A stretch of DNA of 64,000 nucleotides, taken from positions 1,204,740-1,268,739 of the forward strand of contig OZ287703.1 in NCBI GenBank assembly GCA_965649825.1. The letters run 5' to 3'. The notes beneath the pieces were generated by a model. The model did not search any database. It was given only the letters and a program-made list of their open reading frames with translations, and was not told the DNA's origin. Of this stretch, positions 1 through 11,041 are shown in pieces. The stretch's first letter is position 1. Every line of letters starts with the position of its first letter. The DNA comes from Penicillus capitatus. Lineage: Eukaryota; Chlorophyta. A program made the translations under genes and the position numbers.

Positions 1-3000
1 TTTGTTGAATGAGAGAATTCCTGCTGTAAGTCGTGAACGAGCAGGATCTGAGAAGCATTGGCCACAAATGTGTTGACATCGATCCATTTTCGTTCGTCGC
101 TCGAAGTTTCAAGTTGCAGAAGAGACGATCGCTGATACTTCATGACAGAGGATGCCCATGTCTAACGGAAGAGGGTTTTCACAGGAGAACGGCCTCGTGG
201 ATAACCGCACCTGTGAACTGCCTATCTCTTCTATTTCTGAACACAAGCGAATACTGGTGGCTTCTGCCTCAAGGGCGATGAACTCCATAGCATCTTTGAA
301 AAGCGTTTCCTCATCCTTATTGGCTTGCAGTGTTTGGGATATGTTGAACGCTTTCTTTTTCAGACCAGTAAGTGAGTCTTCATAAGCGTGTTGCCTCATC
401 TGATAGCGTGTGCAATCGTCTTTTCCTCCTGTCGCTATCGTTGCATCTACAAGACATCTTTGTGAAGAAAGAGTTCCATCTCCGGGATCACATGCAATGT
501 GTTGGATGTATAGCCAAACACGCGACCTTGGAACAAGGGTTTGTTACCTTTGACGATTTGCATTTCTGTCTCTTGTTCATTCTCTGACGAGATTTCTGTT
601 CTTTCAAGAAAAAGGACCTTATCTGGAAAGACGTTTTGCAGTTCGAGGGCCTTTATTTGTGATTCCGTGTGTGGGAATCCATCGAGAATCCAACCACGAC
701 TCCAGCAATCTCCTATTCTGAGTTGTCTTGAGACGATGGAGATAAGTAAATCTTCGGGAATGACGTCGGACCGATTCACGATCTCTTTTGCACGCAGTCC
801 GCTCTCACTTTCGCCTACACATGACAAGCACAGGAACATAGATTCTATCAGATCATTCATTAAGTGAGGTATTTACTCATCATTTCTTTCTGGATAAGTT
901 GCCCCAATGTGAAGCAGGGAACCGTGAGTACTGAGGATAATTTCTTTGCCAATGTCGTCTTCCCAGAACCAGGAGGCCCAAGGATAAAAATATGAATCGG
1001 CTTTCGGCCATCTTGACGCTCTCTTTTGTCCCAGAGAGGTCTCCCGAAGCCCCACAACGCTTTCGGGGGAAGATGAGAAGGATACTTTTTGCTGATCGCT
1101 TGTAAAAAGCGATGATAAAGAACAGAGGCGTCATCACTCCAATCAACAACAACATTGTCAACGACAGCAGATCGTTGGAGCAGTCGATTCGACAGAAAGT
1201 CGGCAGCGGAGTGGTGCATTTGGAGTTGTGGATGGATCTCCTGCCACAGTATACAGAATCATAACGATATATCAGACTCAATGCAGTGAACCTTGTCGTT
1301 AAGGTTGCGATCTGGACTGTGCAAATCAGCAGTCGTTGGCAAACCGGATTGAACGTAGATTGCTGAGAAGGCAATGGTTTTCTCGATTAATTGTGTCAGA
1401 TCTTCTTCGTGCTCCAGAGCGATAACACAAACTTTCCCAGAGCTCTGAATCTGACGAATGTCTGAGAGGCGGTATCCATACAAGAATCCCCTGATTTCTT
1501 GATGGATGGCAAAGTCTCCTGCTTCTATTTCGTTGCTCAGGGTGTCTGTGTCTCTAATCATCCAAAATGGGAGCGAGGTATGCGAATCGGTTCTGTCGTT
1601 CTTGTCTGTATGGACCAGAGCTTGCTTGAAACTCCCTGGAAATTCTGTGACCATTCTGGAAATAAGCGATCTCTTTCTGGATCCTTTAAAGGAGAAAATG
1701 GCACATGAAGAGGCAATTATCAAAATGAGGTTCATACCATAGGGCCCAACAACTGCTAAAACATGTGAAAGTGTGTCAGCAATGCTCGGAACTAAGGTCA
1801 TTATGGTACGTAGTGCCTCTTCCATCAGACTGTGCTTTTCATTGCCAGTGATGTGGGCATCACATTTTCCAGAAGGGTGGTTTTCATTTGATGGAGAGTC
1901 CGTATCGTGCCAGTCGCAAGCATTTTCCTGATGTAGAGGTCAAGCAGTCGAAAACAAACAATCCGATCTCACCTGCGCTTCGTCCACGTAGACAAGTTTG
2001 AAACCTTCAGACGCATGTAATTTGATGCACTCGATGTCTGGATTCTGGCATGGCACCAGGTATACTGCATTGTTTGATAATGGCCCAGAGGACACATCTT
2101 CCAGACGGATTCCAACTGCAGACCCTGATGCATCTGCGCTGACATGGACGATTCTTTGTTTGCTTATCATCTCCGACATGTCATCATGACTGACGATATA
2201 TGTATCGTCAGAGACTCGTTCCGGCGCAGAGAGAGGTTCCGTTTTGCACAATCGTGCACGACAAAAGGATGTTGGAAATGTATCGAGAAGATCGTGCGCA
2301 AGTTGGCTGACAGCATCATCGTTTTTTCCGCATAGAAAGATGGCTTTGGGAGATTTCTGGAAGCCATCTGCCGCTCTGAGGGGAAATATGCAAAATGTAT
2401 ATACTGATACCTCATTCTTCTGCGATGTCTCTGAAGCCGTGTCGATGATGCGTGATCTGTCCAATGACGATAGACTTTGCAGAATAGACTCCACCATGCT
2501 TTCGGTACTCATATCCACGAACAATTGATACAATTCTGAGCAGTTGCCTTCCCTGTTAGATATCATATTATCTTCGGATATCTGAACCACTTGTTTCTTC
2601 AACTGATCTTCCAATTTCTTCTTCAGCATCTGCGTTTATAAGAATGGAGAATTGCACCATGAAAGAGTGAACAAGAAAGACTCGGTCTCACCTCCGCAGG
2701 AGGTGGATGAACAGATACCTTCAGAACTTCAGATCCGACATATTCTAAGCACTGGGCTGTCTCTTGAAGTGGGAGACCCACGATGGAAAGTTTTCCTGAA
2801 GAGGGCCATTGCTGAATTCTACTTGAAGGCATCACGCATGAAACCTTGTCGACTGTTTTGTACGACATCTTGCCACTTTGTTCCGCAACGTTTTCTGTTT
2901 AGAGGGTGAAGCCATGGCACCTCATGGCACTCCAAGAACTCATCAGCTTGTTTGCATGCTTCAAAGTCGTCGGCGGACAAATGAACCTTCAATCGGGCGC

Positions 3001-5145
3001 TTTCCTTCGCACCTGGGGCGCAATTCTGGCAGAAAGTAAGTGGCCTTGCGTGACAGACTTCTGTCGAAATCTCTTCTTTGCTCCCATACATAGCTCTTTG
3101 GAATGCACATGGACTCTCCCAGATCATGGACGAGTCTGCTGGCTAACACATCCATATCCCCCGATAACACTCCGCAGATGGCGACAGCTATAGGATGGGA
3201 AGTTTGATCGATAGAAGGAGGAAGAAAGTCGCAGTTTTCCAATGCTTTAGGTGAGTACGTTCGATTTCCCTTTCCATCGAGTTGACACTTGTCAACAATG
3301 GCATTCTTCAATGAGCAGTAGATTTGTTCTTCGTCTTCGAAAGGAATCTCGATATCAAATACACTACTCGAAGCAATAGTCGCAGCCTACATACAATCGC
3401 CCAAAAGAAGAAACCTCGAGAGCTTTATCACTACCTCTTGAATCAACTGATCCATTCTATCTCTTATTCTCTCAGGCACTTGGGTCTCAGAAGGCAAGGA
3501 TTGATTGCAGTAGCAGAAGAAAGCATGGATCTTCTCGTGTTTTAAAAGCAAATCGGCCTGGAGGACGGAAGCATGCCTTCTGCACTAATCCCATGAGGAC
3601 ACACGTACGTACCATTTCTTTTGACAGTACGATAACGGGGAACTTCCCAGTAGAGACAGCCGATCGAATGGAATCAAGGGTAAGAGCACTGCGTGTCATT
3701 CCATTTGGGGAGCAATGGTTCAGCAAGACGTCTTCCAATTGCAAAAGACTGTCAAACTGGTCTTCATCGACGAATTTGTGTGTGAGACTATCGATCTCAT
3801 AAATCGATGGAGTCCTCGTCTGACAAGGCCCCAAAGTGCATCAGTGTGAAAGATGTCACTCGCAAGGAATTGCTTACGGTGTGACAGGGGACCAGAACGA
3901 AATCGTCGGAACGTCTGCCGATGAGTGAATTGGCAACCTCCTCGGCGGCATTTCCAGATAAAACTAACAATTGCGGTCCTGATCTATCTTCCACCGAGGG
4001 CTGTTTCAGGCTACAAAGGGTAAATGGAATGGCCTTTCTGTTTTCCTCTTGTCCACGCATTCCAAGACTGTCGAGATAGTCGAAAAACTGCATGCCCTGA
4101 TGCACACATCACTACTGTGTTCAATTTTGGTGCTATTATTTTGACGCACAGGTTTGTCTTTTCCCACAAAGCGATGCGCGATGGTCTCTGTCGGCCAGCC
4201 TGTCAGCCAATGCAGTATGGGAATCTGTTCACGCTGTATTGAGTGACATCGCGTGCAAAAAGATCCAACATTTGCACCTGGCTCGTCTCCTTCTCATCTT
4301 GAAGGCCAAAAGCATGAAGGACTCGATACAGAGCCTTGATGATCAGAACAGGCCACAACTGAAACGGTTGAGTGGTTGGGAGTAGCGATGACCCTGAACA
4401 TAAGGTTGAACACGTTCTTATATATAGATCTACATAGATAGATGTATTACCGAAGAGGTCCAATGGCAAAGCATCATCCACCAGGACGTGTCTCCATTGA
4501 CCCTGTAAACAATTGCCTGACTTGCCTGAACAGGCAGAAGATGTCCTTGCCATTAGGTGAAGTTGGACCGTATACAATGATCCGCTTTCTGTTTGCACAG
4601 GCTGAATTGTTTCCCAGAGAAAATACTCCCTGTCGACGCGTTCCTAATTTTCTATCTAGTGATGCTTTGGATTCCCGTCCGCGTCTGGAGAGACCTTCAA
4701 TCGATAGACGGATTGGATCGCTTCTAACACCCAGTCGACAGAAGGATGCCCTCTGACCATATCGCCGTCGACAGTTCTGTCCTCGTCAGTACCACGAAGA
4801 ACTACAAGGCGTCATTTATGACGCCGTTTCAAACAGCATGCGCTTTAAGTACTTCTCGTTGGGATGAACGCCTCGCTTGGCCATAAATCGCAGGGCCGTT
4901 TCCAATGGTCGACTTGGGCGCGTAGACGTCGTGGCAGTGTCTTTTCGGAGACACCTTCGACGTCGCATGCTTCACAGAATGCATGGCGACTGGTGTCGTC
5001 TCAGCGATCTGTTCTTACTGTCTTTTCGTGTCGAGGCATGATCGTTGTCGCATGGAGGGAATAAGACATCTAGGTAGGAATGGGGAATGGTGGCATTGCT
5101 CGTCCCGGGTGAGGTGGATGTTTTCTTTGCTTTCTGAGGTGGCAT
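1..5145 (-). CDS. Large multi-domain protein: four degenerate guanylate-kinase-like modules plus an adenylate-kinase module (3'-partial)
   Basis: Multi-exon minus-strand gene running off the left edge. Seen from N- to C-terminus: a leader (ATG at 5145, uncertain); GK-like module 1 (about 4105-3487); module 2 (3311-2660); module 3 (2629-1940); module 4 (1825-1259); then a P-loop kinase module of adenylate-kinase type (1219-447) with intact Walker A GPPGSGKTTLAKKL and an AK-like stretch, RGWILDGFPHTESQ; then a C-terminal region to base 1. Modules 1-4 keep the GK layout (a hydrophobic strand at the P-loop position, a Y/F-F-V-type strand, NRYGT-like or GFLYGYR-like segments, a late strand followed by PP), but none has G-x4-GKS/T, so they are probably non-catalytic. 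Splices I could check give continuous frames, for example a 44-nt intron near 4250 and a 62-nt intron near 2670. The exon chain as one gene is inference; domain assignments are firmer than exon ends. Substrate and location are unknown. Confidence 0.6.
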
Positions 5146-5245
5146 CTTAAAGCGAATTAAATTGTCGACAATCAAATGATGTGAAAATCGTCATTGATGG
5201 ATCAGCCCGTGTTTGAAGAGATACTTTCTGACGAAAAATGACCGT

Positions 5246-5437
5246 TTATTGTCGAATGAGATTTCTTTTCGCCGTCAGCCATCTTCCTGCGTTTAACAGT
5301 TTTAACAGGACCATCAATCTTCCAAGGTCGATAAGAAATCTCGATGCTCGCTGTTCTAAAATAATCAATTCCTGCTCAAGGAAGTCGCCTATGAGTTTTT
5401 GTGGTCCGAATGTCCGAAAATGTTCTTTTAATGATGC
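5246..5437 (-). other. Candidate coding exon of unknown gene
   Basis: A 60-codon minus-strand reading frame with coding-like composition (a helix rich in L, I, E and R containing GDFLEQELIILEQR and FLIDLGR) ends at a TAA near 5246. It lies just upstream of the ATG chosen for the kinase-like gene and could be a short separate gene or an unrecognised 5' exon of it. No family recognised, and the upstream splice partner was not found. Confidence 0.25.
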
Positions 5438-5957
5438 CGCTGAGTCTTACGAAGGCGCCACTGCTTTGAATGCTGAACTAAAAATATTGATGATGACCAC
5501 AATTCATAGAAGAACAACGAACGCCTCGACCAGAGAGCGATCCCACGTGTTGTCACTTAAGAGAAACCAAGAGAACAAGCAAAGCCGGCTCATTCATGAT
5601 CAAAACAGCGACCACGATTGTGATTATCGACCCCGGCGCTTAGACAAGGGTCAAAGTCTAGCAAAAAACAATCCATACACCAAACTGGGAGCATCTGTAA
5701 GCACCCGTCCAGCCCGCCGAACATTCTTAGCATTGCTGAATTTGTATCATGACATTGTCATGTGGAATCCAGGAAAATAGGGTGGCTATGGGCCTTATTG
5801 ATATCTTACAGAAAAAAAGAACACGTGGTTCATCACAAGAGTCTTGACAGAAGAAATAGGATGGAGAACGAGTTCTAAAACTGGCAATGTCAAGGAAAAA
5901 GCGGTGCTCCCCCATTGCATGGGTGCATACAGGTGCGTGGTTATTGAACGAGTAAAT
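5438..5957. other. No convincing gene
   Basis: Only overlapping low-quality frames are open here on both strands. The longest, on the plus strand at 5238-5780, is rich in S, R and N with no recognisable domain. A minus-strand frame at 5915-5727 is equally unremarkable. I see no RNA gene or clear repeat. Confidence 0.4.
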
Positions 5958-6536
5958 CTATCTAAGCAGTGTGTCCGTCCATGACAGCTGAGCCGTGATC
6001 CATATCTGTTCTCGTGTACTGCAGAACAGATGGCGGTCGGGCTGTAGCATTGTCCGAAGGCTCAGGACACAGTTTGGGTGACAACTGATCCATTGATACG
6101 TCAAGAGGAATTTCGTCCTTGCATCGAAGTCCCGCTCGCTCCATGCACCAATCACCCGAGTCAAAACGCTTGTGTGTGCTTCCCTAAACAGTGAGGAGTG
6201 AGTGATGGGAGTGACATCTGGGAGCAATGATTGCATGAGAGACATTCACCTGCTTTAGCAATCTGAGCCTTGCTCCGGTTGACTGACAGCGTGACAAACC
6301 CCTTCGAGGAGATCCAAAAGAGGATAACCGAACGGCGTCCTGCGCACACAAATAGAACGGTCTTGATGCAAACGGTCAGCATCGAAATCACAAAGCGTGA
6401 CGCGAAGTGAGAAGGAGGAAGGACAAGAATCGCGTTTTTGTGTACAGACATGGAGAAAACGATGGTTTCGTGGAGAGTGGCTGGCGTAGCCCCATCGGAA
6501 GACGTTCAACCGACGATGGAGTGGCCTCGTCAACAA
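5958..6536 (-). CDS. Possible small hypothetical gene
   Basis: Two minus-strand frames can be joined across a plausible 66-nt intron (donor gtgaatgt, acceptor ctgtttag). One upstream version, from an ATG near 6451, has a hydrophobic stretch that could be a signal or membrane segment. The downstream exon ends near 5958 or 5962 depending on frame. The phases do not close cleanly, so the structure is uncertain. No family is recognised, and the region could be non-coding. Confidence 0.2.
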
Positions 6537-6841
6537 GACTCGAATGACACCGTGCGTTTTCTTACTCCGACGTTAGAAGGAGAAAATGCCGCAGGGGAGG
6601 GTTCCATGCTCATCATCGAGTGCGAGTGGCAAGCGCAAGTGTCAACTGAGCCAGAACGCCGAAAGGCAGGCTTCAGTGCTTTCCCCGATGGCCACTTTTT
6701 CGGACTTCGGAAAGCGAACGAAAAGGCGATAAACCGATGAGTCGCGAGAAGATTGTTCCTCGTCGCAGGAAATCTACAGCAAGGGTAAATGTGAAGAAAT
6801 ACGCTGTCCTCGATGTCAGGTGTGGGTTCGAAATGCTTTAA
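6438..6841 (+). CDS. Possible small hypothetical ORFs
   Basis: A plus-strand frame of 100 codons (ATG near 6438 or 6450, stop near 6740) is acidic in its middle and has no recognisable domain. A 34-codon ORF follows at 6737-6841 with a very basic N-terminus (MSREKIVPRRRKSTAR) that precedes a possible splice donor. These may be pieces of one gene or chance frames. They overlap the 5' part of the minus-strand candidate at 5958-6536. Confidence 0.2.
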
Positions 6842-7401
6842 AGCTCATAACCGCCAATAATCAACTACATGGTATCTTCTGGCACAATTGCCCACCAACA
6901 CACATCTCAATTGTCTCTCAGTGGCAAGCAATAAATTGATCCCCGCTTTTAACTCAGTTTCTTTTCTTTTACCTTAAGCGGAAATCCTACAGACCCAACG
7001 GACTTGCAATCTATTATCACCCCCTCCCTCGCTCCTCAAAGCGTACTTACTGAACGATTTGGTGATGCTAGAGTATCATACATACATGGAACTATGAGTC
7101 AGAAACGAATACATCAATCCAATTGACACATGCAGGTGTGGTTCCTTAATCCTTCACTCATGTCGATGACTAGACAAAGTGAAAGGGTCAGCCATGTTCA
7201 GCAAAGAATATGTCTTGTTTTGCCAGGTTCTTCGAAGGAACTCAAGGGAATTGTTTTACTAGATAGGTAAAGAAAAAACAAGTGTCGTGCAAATGCTCTG
7301 ACAGACACGAACAGAGAGCTTGAAACCTAGATTGACTGTGGATGATTGCGCATCCTCAAGAACCAGTCTTGGTCCATATGCGCAAACTGTTCATGAGTGA
7401 G
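6842..7401. other. Intergenic / 3' flank, no gene seen
   Basis: AT-richer stretch downstream of the G3BP-like gene, which ends at 7402 on the minus strand. I find no long frame with coding character, no tRNA-like cloverleaf and no internal repeat. It probably holds the 3' UTR of the G3BP-like gene. Confidence 0.5.
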
Positions 7402-9050
7402 TCAGGTGTTGCAGTGTGTTCTGCGGCTTGTGTCGACTCTGGAGCTGAATTCTCTTCCAATTCTGCGACCTCTGCGGTCTCTCGGTCTCCAGATTTCCGT
7501 TACAATATCATTCGTTCCATACTTGATGTCCGCTTCCAAGGCCTTTCTCATTTCTTCTTCAGATTCGAAATTCACGCACGCATAACAGTTAGTCAGTCCA
7601 GTAAAGACCCTAAATAAAACCGAACACCGCTGCTACAGATTTATTGGAAAGTGTCTACTCTAGTTCTCATCGGAGAGCAGTGTACCTGACAGCGTTTTCC
7701 TTCTTAAGCTTGCCATAGGCCGAGAAGAGTAAACTCACGGTTGCTGGGGTAATTCCAATGGGAAGCCTGAAACAGAGAGCATGGATGATACATTGCTAGA
7801 ATGCACAGCGTTCTGCTTTGGCATAGAGAGATCTACCTTGCAGCAAACAGGCTTGTAAGTTCAGGCATTCGGGCGTGGCTACTTGGTGTTTGTGTTGCAG
7901 AATCTCCAAGGCGGCGATGCTCATCGTTCCCATTCGGATCAACCTGACCGAGTGGAGTCAAGGCTGAAGGCGCGGACATCGCAGTCCTCGTGCTTCCACT
8001 CGTCATGTTGACATCTCTCGAAAGCGAGTGCATCGCCAGATGCAGTCCTTCTTGTGAACTGGTCCGGCAGTGGATTCTGAATGGAATGGATTTGGGTTTG
8101 GATGGTCCTTCCTCACTCGTCACTGTGTTGTGTGATTTCACTGGCGTCAGCACTTCTTTCTTCTCATTGTCAGTATCCATTGCATTGGAGGCCTTGGCAA
8201 CAATCTTAGAAGGTGGCTGGTCCATTCCGCCATGAGAGCTGAGCTCCGCGTGGCACTCGAAGCAACTATCGTTAGGTTGATGGCGTCCGAGGTATCCTTT
8301 TTTCGTCGACTCTGTTGGAGTTTCGTTTGGTGCTTTCTGTGACGATTTCTCTGGAACAGAAGCAGGTAACAGGTGAAACTACAGCACATGAAACACAATG
8401 TCCCCTCAGAGCACGTCCTCTCCGACGAACAGCATGTGTCTCACTGCAAGCGACCGTTCGTACGACATCACATGCATAGTGTCTGTCTTTATGTAGTACC
8501 CTTTGTTCTGCTTTCTCAGCAACAGGGTTTGGGTGAAAAAGCGTTCCTCATTGCAGCTCTACATCACCATCGAAGAAGTATATCACTGATTCAGAGATGC
8601 ATCAGGGAGGAGGATACTTTTCTCTTTATTCTTCCGGAGATGAGCAGGAGGATACTTTCATTCAATGAAATTTGTGGTATACAGGACAGGAGGTTAACGG
8701 TGACGTCGTTGTACATCCAACAGAGCAACGCCTGTACCGTCTACAGAGGCAACACAGCATTCAAAGCGTCTGCCGACCAAGAATGGGGCTGGTGTCAATT
8801 TTTGGCACCTCTCGCGTTGTGGCCTGCATTGAAAGCGGCTTGTCATCGTCGCGCGATTCCGAAATAACGACAGTCGAATCTTGCTCGTAGAACAGATAGA
8901 GGTATGCCGAGTAGGAATTCATAACCTTGTAGTAAAGGCGAACGAACTCCCTTCCGACCTGATTTCCGAAACGGAACTCCGATGGACATAACACACCGAT
9001 GTTGTCCTTACCAATGGGGCTCTTTCCAATGGCTGCTTGTTTGTCGTCAT
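7402..9050 (-). CDS. G3BP-like protein: NTF2-like domain plus RRM
   Basis: Minus-strand multi-exon gene. The chosen ATG at 9050 gives MTTNKQPLERAPL, then a 57-nt intron (gtaagg...aatcag), then VGREFVRLYYKVMNSY, the opening of an NTF2-like domain as in G3BP. A later exon carries VNLLSCIPQISLNESILLL, matching the NTF2 beta-strands. A low-complexity middle (exon starting near 8353) precedes an RRM: RNP2-like region LFAARLPIGITPATV, a 3' intron near 7690-7620, and RNP1-like CYACVNF. G3BP proteins bind RNA and nucleate stress granules through NTF2 dimers; that role is inferred from architecture. The exon joining the two halves (about 8600-8360) is unresolved. A second NTF2 gene lies immediately upstream in the same orientation, so a tandem duplication is likely. 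Confidence 0.7.
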
Positions 9051-9305
9051 TCTGTTGCCGGCAGACAGTCTTTTTCGAATGCTTTAATGCGAGAAACCAC
9101 CGAGAGGAAGAAGTATACACCACACGGAATGTCTCGCCCCGGTGTTTTCGGTCTTTAATACGGCTCAGCACCCAATAGCAGGCGAAGGACGGTTAAAACG
9201 AAAGATTATTATGCGCTTAATCTACATCGCGCCGCAAACAATCAGCTACAAAACGGGCATGGCCTCCTAACCGACCACGATGAACGACTGGACACGCGAA
9301 CGTTA

Positions 9306-10112
9306 TTAGGGCACACATGATGGGGAGGCTGCCGCACAAGAGCTGCTGGCACGATAAACAAAATCCGCCTCGTTCACTGTCACACAGCACAAGTGGCTTG
9401 AAAGAGCCAACCGTAGCAGTAGGTGAGTACTTGGCAAACCCTTTGACGGCATACTGCTTCTTTCTGCTGCTTTTCGGACAAGGAGATCATCTGACTGAAT
9501 GTAGAATCCAGATTCATTGCACGCGAGGGTCACTGTTTGCTGAAACGATCGATCCGCTGCACGATCCTGCAACACCACTCACTCATCTATCAAAAGAAGA
9601 AAGAGGGTTGTGTGCACCACGGCGAACATGGTGCCAGTGATATCGAGTTCAATGGAACCGTTAGGCAGCCTCGTGGAATGACACCCAGACGGCCGCATGG
9701 AAACATTGAAGTACGCTTCAAACAACAGATCCTTGATGCCCTAGGAACACCCATCTCATCCGAGGCAAACAAGACAGAGTCAATGTCGATCCATCGACGG
9801 ATTCGGGGACATGTCTGACTGCAGAGTGTCGCATCGAGAGTCTACTGCCAAGGCACTGCATGTATCACTTACGTTCAGAGAATCGGCTCTGCGGACATGG
9901 ACGGCGTTATCTTCCGTGACCTCGCTGACGGAAATGGCGGAATCTTCGTCGTAGAACTTGTATAAGAAACTCGTGTAGTTGTTTAGCATCTTATAGTACA
10001 GACGCAAAAAGGCGCGCGTAATCTGTAACACAGCATGTCGGACGGAGAGACGAGACGAGATGTGACGCACTCGTTTCATCTCGGTGTCCATAAGAAATTC
10101 TCTACCATCCAC
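9306..10112 (-). CDS. NTF2-like domain protein, tandem paralogue of the G3BP-like gene
   Basis: Minus-strand gene with ATG at 10112 (MDGREFLMDTEMKR) or 10091. A 48-nt intron just after MDTEMKR leads to ITRAFLRLYYKMLNNY, which aligns position for position with the opening of the NTF2 domain in the downstream G3BP-like gene. Later exons contain GIKDLLFEAYFNVSM, then INGTMFAVVHTTL-like strands, and finally SFQQTVTLACNESGFYI, the conserved C-terminal NTF2 strands. No RRM follows: the frame ends near 9306, so this copy seems to be NTF2-only. Its start faces YKT6 across 190 bp. A dimerisation partner or competitor for the G3BP-like protein is a reasonable guess but not shown by sequence. Confidence 0.65.
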
Positions 10113-10302
10113 AAGAAAAGCTCACGCTTCGCGCTCGTTTGAAGAAGCAGAAGGCACTAGAGAAGACGGAAATGGTGTCGCGAATGACACGGAACAGAAC
10201 CGCGTTTCTGCGAAACAGCCTTGTTTGAATGCTGTCATTTCATCCATTAAACACCGAATAACATACACACGATTGCAAAACGCCTTCTCTGTCGACAGTG
10301 TT
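10113..10302. promoter_or_regulatory. Shared divergent promoter interval, NTF2 gene / YKT6
   Basis: The 190 bp between the minus-strand NTF2 start and the plus-strand YKT6 ATG must hold both promoters and 5' UTRs. It stays open in the YKT6 frame, but the extra residues do not resemble the YKT6 family, so I read it as regulatory. Confidence 0.45.
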
Positions 10303-10978
10303 ATGAAGTTGACAGCTCTGAGCCTTCTGCGCTGGAATCCAGATGCAGAGCCGACTGTTTTGGGACAGGCTTTCGATGTTGCGAACTTTGGATTCTTTCA
10401 GCGGTCCTCCGTTCGAGAAATGATCATCTTCGTTTGTCGCACCATTGTTCGGAGAACACAGCCAGGACAGAGACAAACAGTGCAACATGAGAATTACTTC
10501 TGTCATGTTCACATCAAAGAGAATCAGATAGCAGCCATTGCAGTGGCTGATGAAGAGTATCCTTCCAGAGCTGCATTTTCTGTTCTGTCTGGAATTCTTG
10601 ATGACTATGATACCCGGGTGAGAACTATCGGTGCCGCTCTCTTCTCTGGCATCCACTTCGAATCTGTGCCTTCAGACTCGAGGCGGTGGAAGTGGGTCCA
10701 TGGGTAGCAGTTCAGAAGGAACTGAGGATAGTGGATTGAATGCAATGTTGGAAGCGGCCTTGGCCCAGTACCAAGATCCCCTGAATGCCGACAAGATTGG
10801 CAGAATACAGAAAGAATTGGATGAGACAAAGATCGTTCTGCACAAAACCATCGAGAGCGTGTTGGAAAGGGGAGAGAAGTTGGATACCCTTGTTGAAAAG
10901 AGCAATGACCTCAGTCTAGCAAGCCAGATGTTCTACAAGAGTGCGAGGAAGACGAATTCGTGTTGCAAAATGATGTAG
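10303..10978 (+). CDS. YKT6: YKT6 R-SNARE (longin)
   Basis: Two exons, 10303-10617 and 10676-10978, around a 58-nt GT-AG intron, giving 205 residues, close to the usual 198 or so. The longin domain starts at [13 protein letters not shown] and includes [12 protein letters not shown] and the conserved EYPSRAAF. The SNARE helix contains [20 protein letters not shown] with the R-SNARE arginine. The end, NSCCKMM, carries the double cysteine plus CaaX box that is palmitoylated and farnesylated in YKT6. The protein functions in ER-Golgi, endosomal and autophagosome fusion and cycles between cytosol and membrane. The start was chosen because family members begin MKL; the in-frame extension upstream lacks similarity. 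Ends 64 bp before the SIRT6 start on the same strand. Confidence 0.95.
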
Positions 10979-11041
10979 ATTGGATACATCTGTGTGTATG
11001 TCATTTAACGCCCCGAAGAATCTGGCTGGCCCTAGGCTGCA

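Noticed and set aside
5238-5780. 180-codon plus-strand ORF
   Set aside because: Composition rich in S, R and N with no domain; coding-like signal in the same place lies on the opposite strand.
10084-10302. 73-residue N-terminal extension of YKT6
   Set aside because: No similarity to the family, rich in R/E/T, and overlaps the divergent promoter and first codons of the NTF2 gene.
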